Shown here in pieces: positions 10,563 to 22,774 of a stretch of DNA of 64,000 bases; position 1 is the stretch's first letter; each line of letters starts with the position of its first letter. The DNA is from Vanessa cardui (Eukaryota; Arthropoda; Insecta; Lepidoptera; Nymphalidae): assembly GCF_905220365.1 (NCBI RefSeq), contig NC_061126.1:3534001-3598000 (forward strand), written 5' to 3'. A program made the position numbers and the translations under genes. The notes beneath the pieces are model-generated. The model worked only from the letters and a program-made list of their open reading frames with translations. It did no database searches and was not told the DNA's origin.

Positions 10563-12299
10563 AAAAACACAGTACAAGTCACCTTTACAACCAATCGATT
10601 ATTTTCAATTTATTTAACCTAATTTTAATGGATTCGCGTTCGTTTAATAAGGTTGTATAGATAGGTTGGCCATGATATTTGTAGCCAATATCAAGGATAA
10701 TTAACCTTCTCTGTAAACTTTTTGATTGATTATATTTTCTAACAGGTATATTTTTGCCGTTATTTTGGAACATGGGGACAAAAAGATTTATCACAATCCA
10801 TAGATATCAGATGATTTATGATTTGTCTGATGCATTTGACATATTTGATCATGATAGTGCTTTTGTTAAATTCGGTTATAAAAATCACCATTTGTTTCAA
10901 CGTGGTTTTCATCCCCAATTTACGGTCGTCAACATGCACTAAGATTGGACCAATAATTTTCCCAATGGATCAATTTATTAAATGGTGTACCATAAAGTCG
11001 CTTTGTATATCTTATATCTTCTTATGTTAATACATTTTCTTACGTTTACGGACAGGTTTTTTATAGTTTTTATGGCGTCAATTAATTTCTCTTATAATCA
11101 GTGTTTAATCAAAACCATAATATTTTTGAAACAATTGGATATATTCCATGGATTTTAATCGACTCCTAAAAGAAGTATGTTATCAGTTCGAAATGTTCCC
11201 ATGTTATATTGTTAGAATTCAATCATATTTTAGTATTATACTCTATTTAGACTTCCAAGCACTCGTGGTTAATTTCGTACATGTATGTTTATCTTCTACG
11301 TCAGTTTCATAAAAATCAGTCCAGTGGTTTCATAGATTATTTATTCATATATATTTTTATTTTTAGTTCACTACCTGTTTCTAATTTTGAATTAATTGGT
11401 GTTTAAAATAATATTTGTGTTCGGCGGTAAATACATATATTTGATATCTGCTACGAGTGTATTGAAGAACCAGCATTGGGTAAACTCATGGAATCCGTTC
11501 CAAGCCCTTATTCTTATGCGTTTCATAAGAGTAAAGGTTAAATAAACTCAATGGTCAGATAGTCACAAGCTTATTGCTTTTGTTTTAATTTGATGTACGA
11601 TTACAATGTAGTAGGAAACAGAATCTTTAATTACATTATTAGTCTATACAGAATATTGTGTATAAAGTATCGGCCGGCGATGTTAATTAGTGAAACGTGA
11701 CAAAGGAAATACAACTCCTCACCTCGCTTCCAGTTTCAAAGTCTCTCATTAAAATGGAAGCGTAGCAACTTCAGCTATAAGAAGCTGTGTTTTCGTCCGA
11801 ACGTTTCTATGTAGTTAATGAACAATGAACTTCGGAAGTCAAATGAAAAGTCGGCTAATTTAAAGTTCAAAACGGCCTTTCATGTACATTTTGATTGTTT
11901 TCAATTATATGCTTAATTAATTATCGCGTAGGTTTCAATATTACAATTTAAAATAGTTATTATTTACTCTCATATAACGTACATTTTAAATGTATTTTTA
12001 TAACTATAATTTTTTTTATTATATTTACATTCTATATTATTTTTACAGTCTCCAATTTATATCAACTATAATTTTCCATTAATTAATTCACATTAAATAA
12101 AGAATACCCCCTACATAACCCCTATATCATAGTTTTAAAGTGATTAAATAATTATTACTTACATTATACAAAGTGATTAAATTGTATTAAAAAAAATACA
12201 AATACTATTAAACTGACTCACGAATCTATAAGGCTGCAGATCCCAAGAACCTGCATTCAAATCGTATAAGTCACGGTCAAATAACCGATTAAAAACAAC
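10563..12299. other. non-coding, nothing firmly recognised
   Basis: AT-rich. A frame at 10754-10942 contains DLSDAFDIFDHD, which faintly recalls a LINE reverse-transcriptase motif A, but nothing else in the area supports it. Confidence 0.4.
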
Positions 12300-12575
12300 A
12301 ACAATAAAGCCTGTAAATTTCCCACTGCCGTGCTAAGGTGTGGGTTGGTGGAATACACATGTGGCAGAATTGTTATGAAATTAGACACATGAAGATTTCT
12401 TCACGATGTTTTCCTTTACCACTGAGCACGAGACGAACTATTAGTTTAAGCAACAAAAAAAAAACACATAAACATAAAGTAAGCACATGAATATTCAGTG
12501 GTGCTTGCCTGGGTTTGAACCTGTAATCATCGGTTAAGATTCACGCATTCTAACCACTGGTTTATCTCAGCTCTG
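12300..12575 (-). mobile_element. tRNA-derived SINE, main family (internally deleted)
   Basis: The minus-strand tRNA-like head is at the right ('ggtttgaacctgtaatcatc'). The tail at the left ends in 'acaacaacaataaagcctgt'. The segment between the tail and 'gtgggttggtggaat' is shortened relative to other copies, and the head has accumulated changes. Confidence 0.78.
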
Positions 12576-13046
12576 TGCTAAAAACAATGGGTTTCTGAAA
12601 ATTATGAATAAAAATATTGTCACTTAAAGGTTGTATACGATTATTATCTTGCACTCAGTATATTTTTACCTGACTGACCTAGAGAAAATAGCCGCAGGTA
12701 AGTTCAGCGACAGGTAATGAGCCGTAGCGTTCATTCTCTGGCGGGGCATTTCTGAATTCCGGCCAATCTTTTATACTGCGCTAATAGCCTGCGGTGGACT
12801 TCAGTGCTCCGGGACAAACTATTCACCGTATAATCTGTTCTTAATGTAGAAAACTTGATATTTTGTATCGCAAAGAAGGAAGGTCACATTGTTTTTGTTA
12901 CTTGGCATTTTACATTTTTAAAGTTTAAATTAAAAAACAATGTACTATAGATATTTCATAGTTAAAAAAAAAATTAAGTGTACCTTAACAGAATATTAGT
13001 TCAATCCAGCAGATCTGATTGGTAAACTCTTAAAATGTATATATAT
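12576..13046. other. non-coding, nothing recognised
   Basis: AT-rich spacer leading to the mariner target site. Confidence 0.5.
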
Positions 13047-14327
13047 TAGGTTGGGGAAAAAGTCTTTTCGCATATAGTATGTATGAACTTGTAATAAAAT
13101 CTCTTTGGCTATACCATTTGTATTTGGCTGGTTTTGGTATCATTAAAAAGTTTTAATTTTAAAGAAGGCACTTCCAAATTCAAATTAGGAATTTGTGTGA
13201 TTTTCATTTGTTTTTGTTGTTGTTAAAATGAGTGAATCTAAAGAAGAAATTCGATACATTTTAAAATTTTATTATAAAAAAGGTAAAAATGCAACTCAAG
13301 CCGCGAAAAAAATTTGTGATGTTTATGGACCTAATGCAGTATCTGTGAGAGTAGCGCAAGTTTGGTTTAGGCGTTTCAAGCCGGAAATTTTGATATCAAA
13401 GATGCATCTCGCTCTGGTCGCCCTGTTACGGACAAAATTGATGCCGTTTTTGAAAAAGTGGAGCAAGATCGGCATATTAGTAGTTACGATGTAGCTGAAG
13501 AACTGGCAATTGACCACAAAACGGTTTTGACTCATTTGAATAAAGCTGGAGACACAAAAAAGCTCGATATATGGGTGCCTCATGAACTCACTGAAAGAAA
13601 CCTAATGAACCGTGTACTCATTTGTGTTTCTTTATTATGACGTAATGAAACCGAACCATTTTTGAAGAAGCTGATAACTGGTGATGAAAAGTGGATTACA
13701 TACGACAAGAACGTGCGAAAAAGATCGTGGTCAAAGGCCGGTCAAGCTTCACAGACTGTGGCAAAACCCGGATTAACTCGCAACAAGGTAATGCTGTGTG
13801 TATGGTGGGATTGGAAGGGCATCATTCATTATAAGCTGTTACCGCCCGGCAGGACCATCGATTCAGAACTGTATTGCGAACAATTGATGAGATTGAAGCA
13901 AGAAATTGAGAGAAAGCGGCCAGAATTGATCAACAGAAGGGGTGTGGTTTTTCACCATGACAACGCTAGACCTCACACATCTTTAGCCACTCAACAAAAA
14001 TTACGAGAGTTTGGCTGGGAGGTATTAATGCATCCGCCGTATAGTCCTGACCTAGCACCTTCAGATTTTCATCTGTTTCGGTCTCTGCAGAATTCCTTAG
14101 GCAGTGTCAGGTTAACATCACGAGAGGACTGCCAAAACCACTTGTCGCAGTTTTTCGATCAGAAGCCCCAAAATTTTTACAGCAATGGGATCATGTCACT
14201 ACCAACAAGATGGCAAAAAGTTATGGAACAAAATGGCACCTACATACTTTAGTCAAATGTAAATAAACTATAAAAAAAACTTTTTGAATTTTCATATAAA
14301 ATACGAAGAAACTTTTTCCCCAACCTA
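13047..14327 (+). mobile_element. mariner DNA transposon, both ends present
   Basis: Terminal inverted repeats begin AGGTTGGGGAAAAAGT at 13049. At the other end they finish, complemented, as ACTTTTTCCCCAACCT at 14325. Each is flanked by the TA dinucleotide that mariners duplicate (13047-13048 and 14326-14327). The length of about 1.28 kb is normal for the family. The transposase inside is broken, so this copy could move only if a transposase were supplied in trans. The subfamily is uncertain. Confidence 0.92.
13228..14252 (+). pseudogene. mariner transposase, one frameshift and one stop
   Basis: The frame opens at ATG 13228 (MSESKEEIRYILKFYYKKGK), the usual N-terminal helix-turn-helix start. 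Near 13380 a one-base loss shifts the frame: the text changes from FRRFKP to GNFDIKDASRSGRP one frame over. The new frame runs through the linker motif WVPHEL (about 13572) to an in-frame TGA at 13638-13640. After that it continues uninterrupted from RNETEPF to the end. The catalytic DDE/D triad is visible: TGDEKW, HHDNARPH and PYSPDLAPSDFHLF. The last two aspartates have 34 residues between them (DD34D), diagnostic of mariner. Allowing for the two lesions the length is about 340 residues, as expected. The protein would cut and paste the element at TA sites. It cannot be made intact from this copy. Confidence 0.9.
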
Positions 14328-14397
14328 TTAATCCATCTTATGCTCGGTGGTGATTGAAAACCGTAAAGAAACTTTGCACGTGTCATATGAAAATTTC

Positions 14398-14720
14398 CCG
14401 CACGTGCATATAGAAATTCCCATTGGAACTTGACATTGCATCAATTGTCATTTTTTTATATACTTGTACTGGATTAGACGTTTGTTTTCCATCTCACCTG
14501 ATGGAAGGTATAAATGAAGACGAAGGTGGTACACGCCCATCAAAAAGCCTGTTCACTCTACTCTCCAGAAGGCTCCAGAGTTCAACTTATCAGGTAAATG
14601 GACCCAGGCAGGTCGTTCCAAATCTTGCCAACTCTCACCTAGAACGAGCTGTCATCCGTTAAGTTCTACGCCATTGGGAAAAAAACTTCTCCAAAGATCA
14701 TTCTGAGCCCAACAATGACA
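14398..14720. repeat. interspersed repeat fragment (SINE/LINE-tail-like)
   Basis: 'ccatctcacctgatggaagg', 'gtggtacacgcccatc', 'ccagaaggctccagagttca' and 'tcgttccaaatcttgcc' have the wording of common lepidopteran non-coding repeats. I see no second copy in this window, so family and strand stay open. Confidence 0.35.
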
Positions 14721-16505
14721 CAAATACTGCATTATATTAGAGTATTATTCTAAGCGTAAATTAATTAATAATAATTCAATCAGTAATTGCTTATTATTCA
14801 AGACAATATCCATAGCATATAAATAGTTATTTGTAATTACTAAGTTCCTTACCAGTTTTCAGCTATGTACAGTCCAAACTGTTTTAAAGTGCTTTCGTTA
14901 AAAGTGTTTCCACAAGCGTATTCTGATTTTTATGTTTTTTAATAAAAACTATTTCGTGTCATACTGGAATATAAAAAATATATTTGAAAAAAGAATTGAT
15001 ATGAATTTTAAAGCGATAAAGAACACTATCAAAACGTTTCGCAAAAACGAAAAAGAAATCCCTAACGGTTATTGCTGACCGATATATCATACATTTATAC
15101 TGTATGTAATAACTTACATTGTCAAAATGCTCTCGTGTTTAGGTATGACACTAAAATATACCATGTACAGAAAAGCTTTCAAATAAATTTAACGAGAAAC
15201 ATTTATCAATATGCTAATACTTTTTTTCTCATATCTATTGATTTGTATGGATTGTAAAATACAGACGATGAAATTGGTCTGGCAAGATTAGTTCCTTCCT
15301 TAGTTTTTGTTATTGATCTTAAGATGTGCCAAGTTGATGACATAAATGACATCACAAAAAGATTTGACAGTTTTTTCTCAAATTTCATATTGCGGTGATT
15401 ATCTGTTATTTGGAATATAAATTTCATTAAGATTAAAAATAATAGTTAAAAAACAAAAAAAAAAACATACTTTTAGTGCGCACTAAAAATTACAAATCTT
15501 TATTAAATACTTAGAATCATTTATTATGAAAGAATGCGTGGAACGTTTTGTCCAAAAATAGTAAAGAAAACATAAACATATTAATGGTTTCGGATTGTAA
15601 TGCAAAGCATAATGTATACGAATTGCTTGTTGAAATATGATATGGAAACAAATTAAAGCTTTTTAGTTTATATCGTAGGAACATAATAGTCTAGCTAATT
15701 TTTATTTCGGACATTGAAACTGTGATAATGTTTTCTCAAATATTTGCTACTACAATAATAACTTTCAAGTGAAAGTTAAAGGTGATTATAGTTTTTACTG
15801 CACATAAAACCCAATTGCCCAAGATTTCATGTATCAATAATTTCAAATTTACGAGTGATAATCAAATGCCTTATGTACATATTACGTAACCCTTAATTAT
15901 CATAACAATAGTGGTCATAATGCTTTGTAAATTTCAAACACATTAATGTCTTTTTTCATAATATATAGTCAGTTTTCCTAGCAGAAACATTTACATTGCC
16001 CGTACACCATTGAACATATAATGTATACTTGAACTTATAAGAAAGTAAATTTGACAAATAACTATTTAATTTAATTTACTTTTGATTCAGTTGAAAAACC
16101 GTACAATTATATATTTTCAATTACAAACGTAACGAACGAACACTTTGATATAAAAATGAAGTTTGATTTATGTAAGATCGTAAGAGGGAGTTTTGGAGTG
16201 CCCTTGAAGAGATGTAATATTAAAAGTAACCGGAATGAATCTTATATTAAATTAAATCTCAAGACATCTGTCGTAGATCCGCAGCGTGATCCATTTAAAG
16301 ATTTAGCATTAATGAATACTTGAATTTGAATTCTCGTGTTAATTTTAATTAAATATTCTCATTAAGAATAGTAGGTTTTGAACAGAAACTTCTTTGAGCA
16401 GAATGAGAGGAAAGCGTCAATATCTAATTTTGATTTAAACGATTTTATAATACGTATTATTGCTGTTTGAAATTTACGTCTTAATTTTAATTTTGGATAG
16501 CGTCT
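14721..16505. other. non-coding, nothing recognised
   Basis: AT-rich DNA; the short frames present look like chance. Confidence 0.5.
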
Positions 16506-16790
16506 GGTGGCTAGCGTATCACTACATAGTATAAAACAAAGTTGCTTCCTTTGTCCCTACATGTTATGCTTAAATCTTAAAATATAAAAATACGCAACGA
16601 GTTGTGATGCGATTTTAATAAATAGAGTGATTCGTGAGAAATGTTTTTGTATATAATACATGAAAATTATAATAAAGAAGCATTGATAACTTTAGAAGTT
16701 TATAATGTGACGTCGTAAATAAACAAATTTTGTAGTGTATTTATTAACAGCATTACACCCGGGCGAAGCCGGGGTGTTGCTTGTAGCTGT
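16506..16790 (+). mobile_element. Helitron-like tail fragment
   Basis: Shares the block order 'atcactacatagtataaaac', 'tagagtgattcgtgag', 'gacgtcgtaaataaacaaat' and 'gtagtgtattta' with 37714-37978, and in part with 40085-40275 and, complemented, 43848-44030. It ends in a GC-rich hairpin (CACCCGG-GCGAAG-CCGGGGTG at about 16755-16775), as Helitron 3' ends do. No CTRR terminus follows, so the end is decayed. Confidence 0.6.
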
Positions 16791-17448
16791 ATAAAAATAA
16801 TAGCTTCATTATACTAAACTAGATTTAAAACGCAGTTATGAATGTTAAAACAAACAAAGTGTTATTCACAACACGTTTTTCGAATAATGCGACATCACCC
16901 TAACTCACTAGTATGATGAATGACCAGCTAAGAGTGTCCATTGATGTTCCGATTTCCTATTCCATAATGATTCTGCAGCGCAACTGACACTCAATTTCCA
17001 CCTTCGGATAAAACGTGGACTATGAATAAGTTCCAAGCTTTTATCATAGTGACAGTATTTATCAAAGTGACAGAAATTGTTATGGAAGAGTTTATTCTAA
17101 TATTATGCGTAATTTACATAATACGTCATTTTTTAAATAGTATATTACTGTAGATATTACGACATTTGTATAAGATCAGAATTTTAATGTTCCAATGCTG
17201 GGCTTAGTGAGATTCAAGTTCTGTAGTGGCTTCAATGTTAATGTTCCAAGGCTGGGTTTAATAAGAGGCAATTCCTGCAGTGGCTTCGTGCTCCACGCGG
17301 ATTCGTGAATAAATGTTATGTGACTGAATTTTATTAGACTGAGATATCCTGACAATGTTATCACTCCCAGCAAGCGAAACGAATTTTATAATTCGTGTTT
17401 ACACATACAACAGCACAAATAAAGCGAAGGTGTTTTGTTTAGATTTGA
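16791..17448. other. non-coding, nothing recognised
   Basis: AT-rich spacer. Around 17182-17280 a phrase is partly repeated ('aatgttccaatgctgggctt', then 'aatgttccaaggctgggttt' about 50 bp on), a small diverged tandem duplication. Confidence 0.5.
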
Positions 17449-18915
17449 AGCAAGAATCGTCTGTTAATTCATGTCTTTTATGGGCTACATCTCTATATTC
17501 AACGATTTAAATCATTAAGTTCTGGTGAAATGCCAAGTACGTGGAAAATAGCAAGAGTCGTCCCTATTTTTAAAAAGGGTAATAAATCAGAAATAAAAAA
17601 TTATAGACCAATATGTATCTTGTCAGCATTTGCTAAGATTTTTGAATCTTTAATTTGTCCAGTGTTGACATGGCACATGAAGTCTGTAGTTTCCGTGAAT
17701 CAGCATGGTTTTATTCAAAGAAGATCTACATTGTCTAACTTAACACTATTTATTGATAACTTATCGGAAAGCATAGACTATAATAATCAAATAGACTGCA
17801 TATATACGGATTTCTCTAAAGCATTCGATGTAATTGACCATAATATTTTACTACATAAACTTGAAAGCTATGGTATATGCGGAAGTTTTGGTAAGTGGCT
17901 AAAATCTTATTTAATAAATAGAGAAATGAATGTTGTTATTGGGGGATATCAATCCTATACATTTATTGCTACATCTGGAGTTCCACAAGGCTCTCATCTC
18001 GGCCCATTAGTATTCGGAATATTTATCAACGATATTGCAAAATGTTTTAATAACAGTAAGTTTTCTCTATACGCGGACGATCTTAAATTTTATAAAAAAA
18101 TTAATAGTATTGATGATTGTGAATTAATGCAACAAGACTTGGATAGACTTTTGGTATGGTGTGAAAAAAATAAAATGAAATTAAATAATGAAAAATGTTA
18201 CATTATAACTTTCGGTAGGAAGTTATTTAGAATAAACTTTAATTACAATGTAAAAAGCCATATTTTAGAAAAAGTTCAAAAAATAAATGATTTGGGTGTT
18301 ATAATTGATAGTCAATTAAGTTTTATACCGCATATAGATAATTTGATTTTGACAACATTTAAAACATTAGGGTTTATAATTAGAAGTACAAAAGAATTTA
18401 AGAAATCAAGCAGTAGGCTGACTTTGTTCATTTCAATGGTTCGAAGCAAGCTCGAATACTGTTCTACTGTCTGGAGTCCGTACTATCAAAGTCATAAGGA
18501 GAGATTAGAAAGAGTACAGAAAAAATTTATGCGCCATTTATGTTATAAGAGTAATAAATTAATTTGTAATAAAAGTTACAAAGATCAGTTAGAATTTTAC
18601 AAGACAATGTCACTGTCTAATCGCAGAGACATGATGGATCTTTGTGTATTACAAAAAATATTAAACGGACGTATAGATTGTTCTGAGTTATTAAGTAAAA
18701 TCATGTTGGCCGTACCGAAGAAAAATGCAAGAGCCCAAAATAAGAATAAAAAAACTTTTCAATATAGGAATACTAAAACTAACTTAGGCAAATCTGCTCC
18801 CTTATACAGAGTAATAAAAGTCTATAATACTATTTTTAAACAAGCTGATATTGATATATTTAGCAACACTGAATTGAATTTCAAGATTAAATTAAGGAAA
18901 TATTTTTTACCATAA
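17449..18915 (+). CDS. LINE ORF2 fragment, reverse transcriptase, uninterrupted
   Basis: The frame is open from at least 17449. The conserved coding text starts before the first ATG at 17530 (LHLYIQRFKSLSSGE precedes it in frame), so that ATG is internal and not a true start. Numbered from that ATG, 461 residues contain RT motifs in order: NYRPICILS (24-32), TDFSKAFDVIDH with the catalytic Asp (93-104), SGVPQGSHLGPL (149-160) and the catalytic box YADD (181-184). The connection and C-terminal region follow (KLNNEKC, LGVIIDSQLSF, LEYCSTVW). The enzyme would copy the element RNA onto nicked chromosomal DNA. No stops or frameshifts appear over about 480 codons, suggesting a fairly young copy. 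Lacking its 5' part, it is not autonomous. Confidence 0.88.
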   Translation, partial: SKNRLLIHVFYGLHLYIQRFKSLSSGEMPSTWKIARVVPIFKKGNKSEIKNYRPICILSAFAKIFESLICPVLTWHMKSVVSVNQHGFIQRRSTLSNLTLFIDNLSESIDYNNQIDCIYTDFSKAFDVIDHNILLHKLESYGICGSFGKWLKSYLINREMNVVIGGYQSYTFIATSGVPQGSHLGPLVFGIFINDIAKCFNNSKFSLYADDLKFYKKINSIDDCELMQQDLDRLLVWCEKNKMKLNNEKCYIITFGRKLFRINFNYNVKSHILEKVQKINDLGVIIDSQLSFIPHIDNLILTTFKTLGFIIRSTKEFKKSSSRLTLFISMVRSKLEYCSTVWSPYYQSHKERLERVQKKFMRHLCYKSNKLICNKSYKDQLEFYKTMSLSNRRDMMDLCVLQKILNGRIDCSELLSKIMLAVPKKNARAQNKNKKTFQYRNTKTNLGKSAPLYRVIKVYNTIFKQADIDIFSNTELNFKIKLRKYFLP

Positions 18916-19229
18916 CACTGTTTTAATGTCACAGTTGTTTTCTTTGTTTTTTTTTTTTTTGTATAATGTATTTTTTTATGTTTATTTTATAGTTTTAATT
19001 AGTTTTTAACTTTTTTTTTTCATTTTTGTAACTTGTTTCTTCTTTAATAAGCACAGTAGTATTTTTTGTCTGATTCTTTTCTTTATTTTTTTTCTTTTTT
19101 TACATGATGAGTTAGCCTGTAAGAGTGATGTACATGGTAATACTTTTTAAGAAAGGATGTATCTTGTAGAATTAGACACCTTGTATACCACGTTGGCTTC
19201 CCAAATAAATAAATAAATAAATAAATAAT
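17449..19229 (+). mobile_element. 5'-truncated LINE with (AAAT)n tail
   Basis: Only the 3' part of a non-LTR retrotransposon is present: the reverse-transcriptase half of ORF2, a T-rich 3' UTR of about 290 bp, and a terminal (AAAT)n microsatellite at 19203-19229. Endonuclease and ORF1 are absent. The truncation lies upstream of the sequence LSSGEMPSTWK. Such 5' truncation is the usual result of incomplete target-primed reverse transcription. I place it in the jockey/CR1 superfamily from the text of the RT domain. Confidence 0.85.
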
Positions 19230-20400
19230 AGATTTTTATATGTGCAATTTTTTTTAAAGGTAAATCAAAAGAGATTGGCATTCAATGTGGTATCTCAGAG
19301 TAGATAATATATGAAACGACATCACTTGTAGTGACAGGAATCAATACTCTTTTGAATACGAGTTTTCTTTTTCTTTTTTAAAATATTTGAATAAACTTTG
19401 CGTAAAATTTTAGTAAACCTCGTAACTATGTAATATCATATATTTTGATATATTTAGAGGTAAATTGCTTTAAGGAATTTTTTAAATGTATTGGATACCA
19501 TTGCTCGCGTGTCTAATCATCATGCAAGTGCCGAAAATAACTCTAATGACATTTATATACAAACAAAGTTTAAGGTCAGTCGGATGAATAGCTTAGACAG
19601 GCAAGGATGACCAACATAAAACATTTTTTTTCTGTATATAACAAAAGCATATTTAAATATATAGCTATTTTGTTGCTATTTTTTTGCATTAAATATTATT
19701 TAATAAAACTTTACCATTGAAATATTGAATCCAACTATATTAACGATGAATACTATTTCTAAATTCATGAAAATATTTCAAGTAAATACAAGGACTGGTG
19801 TCGAATATTTCGAAACTCTTAATGCCGATCACGAATAAGATTTATTCGGAAGCACGTTTCTTACTTATCAGCCGCCAGGAGTAAATCATCCATTCCTATC
19901 TAGTTATATAACGCATAAATTTATAAGCAGTAAGTTATTAAATTCAAATTAAATATATTTTGTGGTCGATTTATTTATATTATTTTAGTAGATGTTAATA
20001 CGCATTTTTATTATGAATTAAATATCCTACTTATAGTAAGGACTCTGTATCAAGCCCCTCTGATCAGATATCACAAATTAATCAGGCATTTTATCACCAA
20101 AATGCAATACTAAGAATATTTGTATACTGGTTTGAAAGGTAAGTTAGTAATCATAATACATCAGGCAATTCTATGAAGCCCATATAGGCTAATCACTAGA
20201 CCAGAAAGCAGAAAAATATTACAAAGCCAAAGCTATATCTAGGCAGAATCCAATTTATTTTCAAGGTCAATATAACGTAATAAGAAATTTTCTATATTGA
20301 GGGCAAGTTTGTAATTAGTGTCGAACCGACAAACGTTATATAAGAAAAGAATATTCCTATTAAAAAAAAAAACTAAATATATAAATAAATATATAAATAT
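19230..20400. other. non-coding, nothing recognised
   Basis: AT-rich DNA with no supported feature. Confidence 0.5.
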
Positions 20401-20642
20401 TAGACAACATCACATATATTACTCTGATCCCAATGTAAGTAAGTAAGTAGCTAAAGCACTTGTGTTATGGAAAATCAGAAGTCACGACGGTACCATAAAC
20501 ATCCAGACCCAAGACAACATAGAAAACTAATGATAATCTACATTGACTCGGCCGGGAATCGAACCCGTGACCTCGGAGTGGCGTACCCATGAAAACACCA
20601 TTCGATCCGGTGTATATACCACTCGACACTGACTGAGGTCGC
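20401..20642 (-). mobile_element. tRNA-derived SINE, second family (copy 3)
   Basis: Same head and body as the copies at 1768 and 10211. The tRNA-like part contains a small internal duplication ('cattcgatccggtgtat', then 'accactcgacac') that interrupts the A-box region. The body has a 'gtaagtaagtag' expansion. Confidence 0.75.
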
Positions 20643-21019
20643 CAAATAATAAACACTCCTGTTTGCCGTTAAAATTTATTAGAAGATAATGCTTGATTTC
20701 TTATATGAAACTGTGAAATTTTGTTATTGTTATTAACGAATAAAAATAAAAACTTAATTATTTAATATATTTATTGAGACTTGTACGTACTTCTATAATT
20801 TTAAAGTTCATGGCTTCTTTGGATCGATGATCAGACAAGGATAAGAAAATCAAAATTAAAACTTATATCAATAATGACAGTTTGGATTGTTTAGATCGTA
20901 ATTAGAATTCTGGCCAAATAATTATGAAACCTTTCTGTCACCAACGAAAGTAATAAAACAAGCTGTTTAAAATGAAGAAATGTTTTTGCTCCATTATCAA
21001 ATATCTAAGTGTTTCAACT
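20643..21019. other. non-coding, nothing recognised
   Basis: AT-rich spacer with no supported feature. Confidence 0.45.
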
Positions 21020-21380
21020 GCAACCGGCGCGAATATATCATGTGGAATTACAGACGAAAATTTTCACCTTTCGAACGCTTCGAACTTTTCGTCGAGGCTC
21101 CAGCACTCGGCATTGGTTCCCTGGTATGAAACAGGATCAATGTGTCACGCATGTAGCGACTTACAATGGGGCCCATCCCTTTTGTCCAAATCATTATTAT
21201 GTATGGATCATATGAAATCAGTTGCGATTTGCGAAAATTTCAGTTTCAACCAAAAAGTTTTGGTTGCGGTTCCAGTCGTTAGTATTGGCAGCCTGGAATA
21301 AGACAAGATCAATACGTTAACGCTCATAGCACCTCATACTAGGGCCCTGTCCTTAAGACCAAAGTTGGACTATAATCATC
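21020..21380 (+). repeat. diverged two-unit tandem duplication, period about 172 bp
   Basis: Landmarks recur in order at constant spacing. 'ttggttccctggtatgaaac' at 21113 pairs with 'ttggcagcctggaataagac' at 21285. 'ggatcaatgtgtcacgc' at 21133 pairs with 'agatcaatacgttaacgc' at 21305. 'gtccaaatcattatta' near 21185 pairs with 'agaccaaagttggact' near 21357. An open frame of 109 codons (20972-21301) crosses it but shows no recognisable domain. I do not know the origin of the unit. Confidence 0.6.
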
Positions 21381-22774
21381 AATTATTATTCGAACAAACG
21401 TAACAATAAAACCTGATTGTCGAATATAGCATTCACTCTAAAGTCTTTGTGTTAATCTATGATATCTCTTAACCCCTGAGTTATTTTCGTTCATACGTGT
21501 TTAATTAAATTATTTAAATTTTGTAATATGACACATTTACTGTCTTGCCTTGCCTTGTCAAGGTCAACTAAAAGAGTGTTATGCTGTATGACGAGACGGC
21601 AAAGACGACAAAATTAATGTATAAAGTTATAACTCTTCAGAAAATTCATGGTTTTTGTTTATTTTTATAATATTCTTTTCATTGTAACTGAAAATATATT
21701 CATCGATATTTGTAGTAATTAACAATTTATATGTAAAATAACAATCAATAAATAAAACAGAGTTTTCTATAATTGGAATAGTAGGAGACATTCATTTGTC
21801 ATCAGGAAATCCGATTCATTAATTTTATTGAAAACAATAAAAAATAGGCAAGAAAATTCACTTTTAAATAAAATAAAAATGAAATGGAACTTGTCTCGAC
21901 ACATAATAACCACAATTTGCGTACTTATTGCAAGAGATCTCCATAAAAGTTTCTGAGAACAACCTATATCCTTAAAGATGTGCATAAAACATGAGCTCAC
22001 GTCTAGAAGCTCCCAAGTGCAGCTGCGGCTTAGGTTCACAGTATATTCACAAGAAAACTCAAGTGCTGTACGTAGTTTTAAGACGTTAAATGTTTGCATT
22101 TCCCATTCCTGATGACATTATTTCAACAGTAATTATATTTAAATTTGGAACTGTATTTATTTTAAGTAATATTTATATTCATTTTTTGAAAAATAAAGAT
22201 AGGTTGAACTTATTGGGTACTCACTGACTAAAACTAAATAGTCTTATTGAAGAAGTACTTTAGATATTTTTACAGTGCACTTCTATGAGCTGTTGTGACC
22301 AATTGCCTTGTGACCATTTCGATATCCTCTTTTACTCCATTGTAAACATAGAAACTGATAAGAGTGAAAATCAAACAAGAACAGAAAAAAAAGTTTAATA
22401 AATTACCCTAAATTTTGCAGAAGCTATACATTAAATTAGCATTGTAAGTTATTCCAAACCAATATTAAAAGTAAAGTCGACTAGAGCCGAGTTTATTTTA
22501 CATGCAGTATGAGCGGTTCCCGATATATACAGAAGCCTGTTTAAAGCAGCAGATTAAATTTCAACCCCATCTCAATTCGAGTAAAGAAATTAATAAAATA
22601 AAACCTTTTTAATTTTCAATTCAACGATTTTTTTTATTCTCGCAAACGTATTTTATGAGGTTTGAAACCACTACTAAAATATCTTCAGGTACAATGATCT
22701 AAATATTTCTACTTATTAAAATTGGCAATTTTACCATGGATGCCGTGTAGATTAATTTGGAAGTGACACCTACA
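21381..22774. other. non-coding, nothing recognised
   Basis: AT-rich. A 110-codon minus frame at 21767-22099 has no family motif and I do not call it a gene. Confidence 0.45.

Noticed and set aside
10754..10942. DLSDAFDIFDHD as a reverse-transcriptase motif A
   Set aside because: No other RT motif or LINE text is found in any frame nearby; a single short resemblance in AT-rich DNA is not enough.
21767..22099. 110-codon minus frame as a gene
   Set aside because: No domain, no neighbouring exon signals I can support, and AT-rich low-complexity composition.
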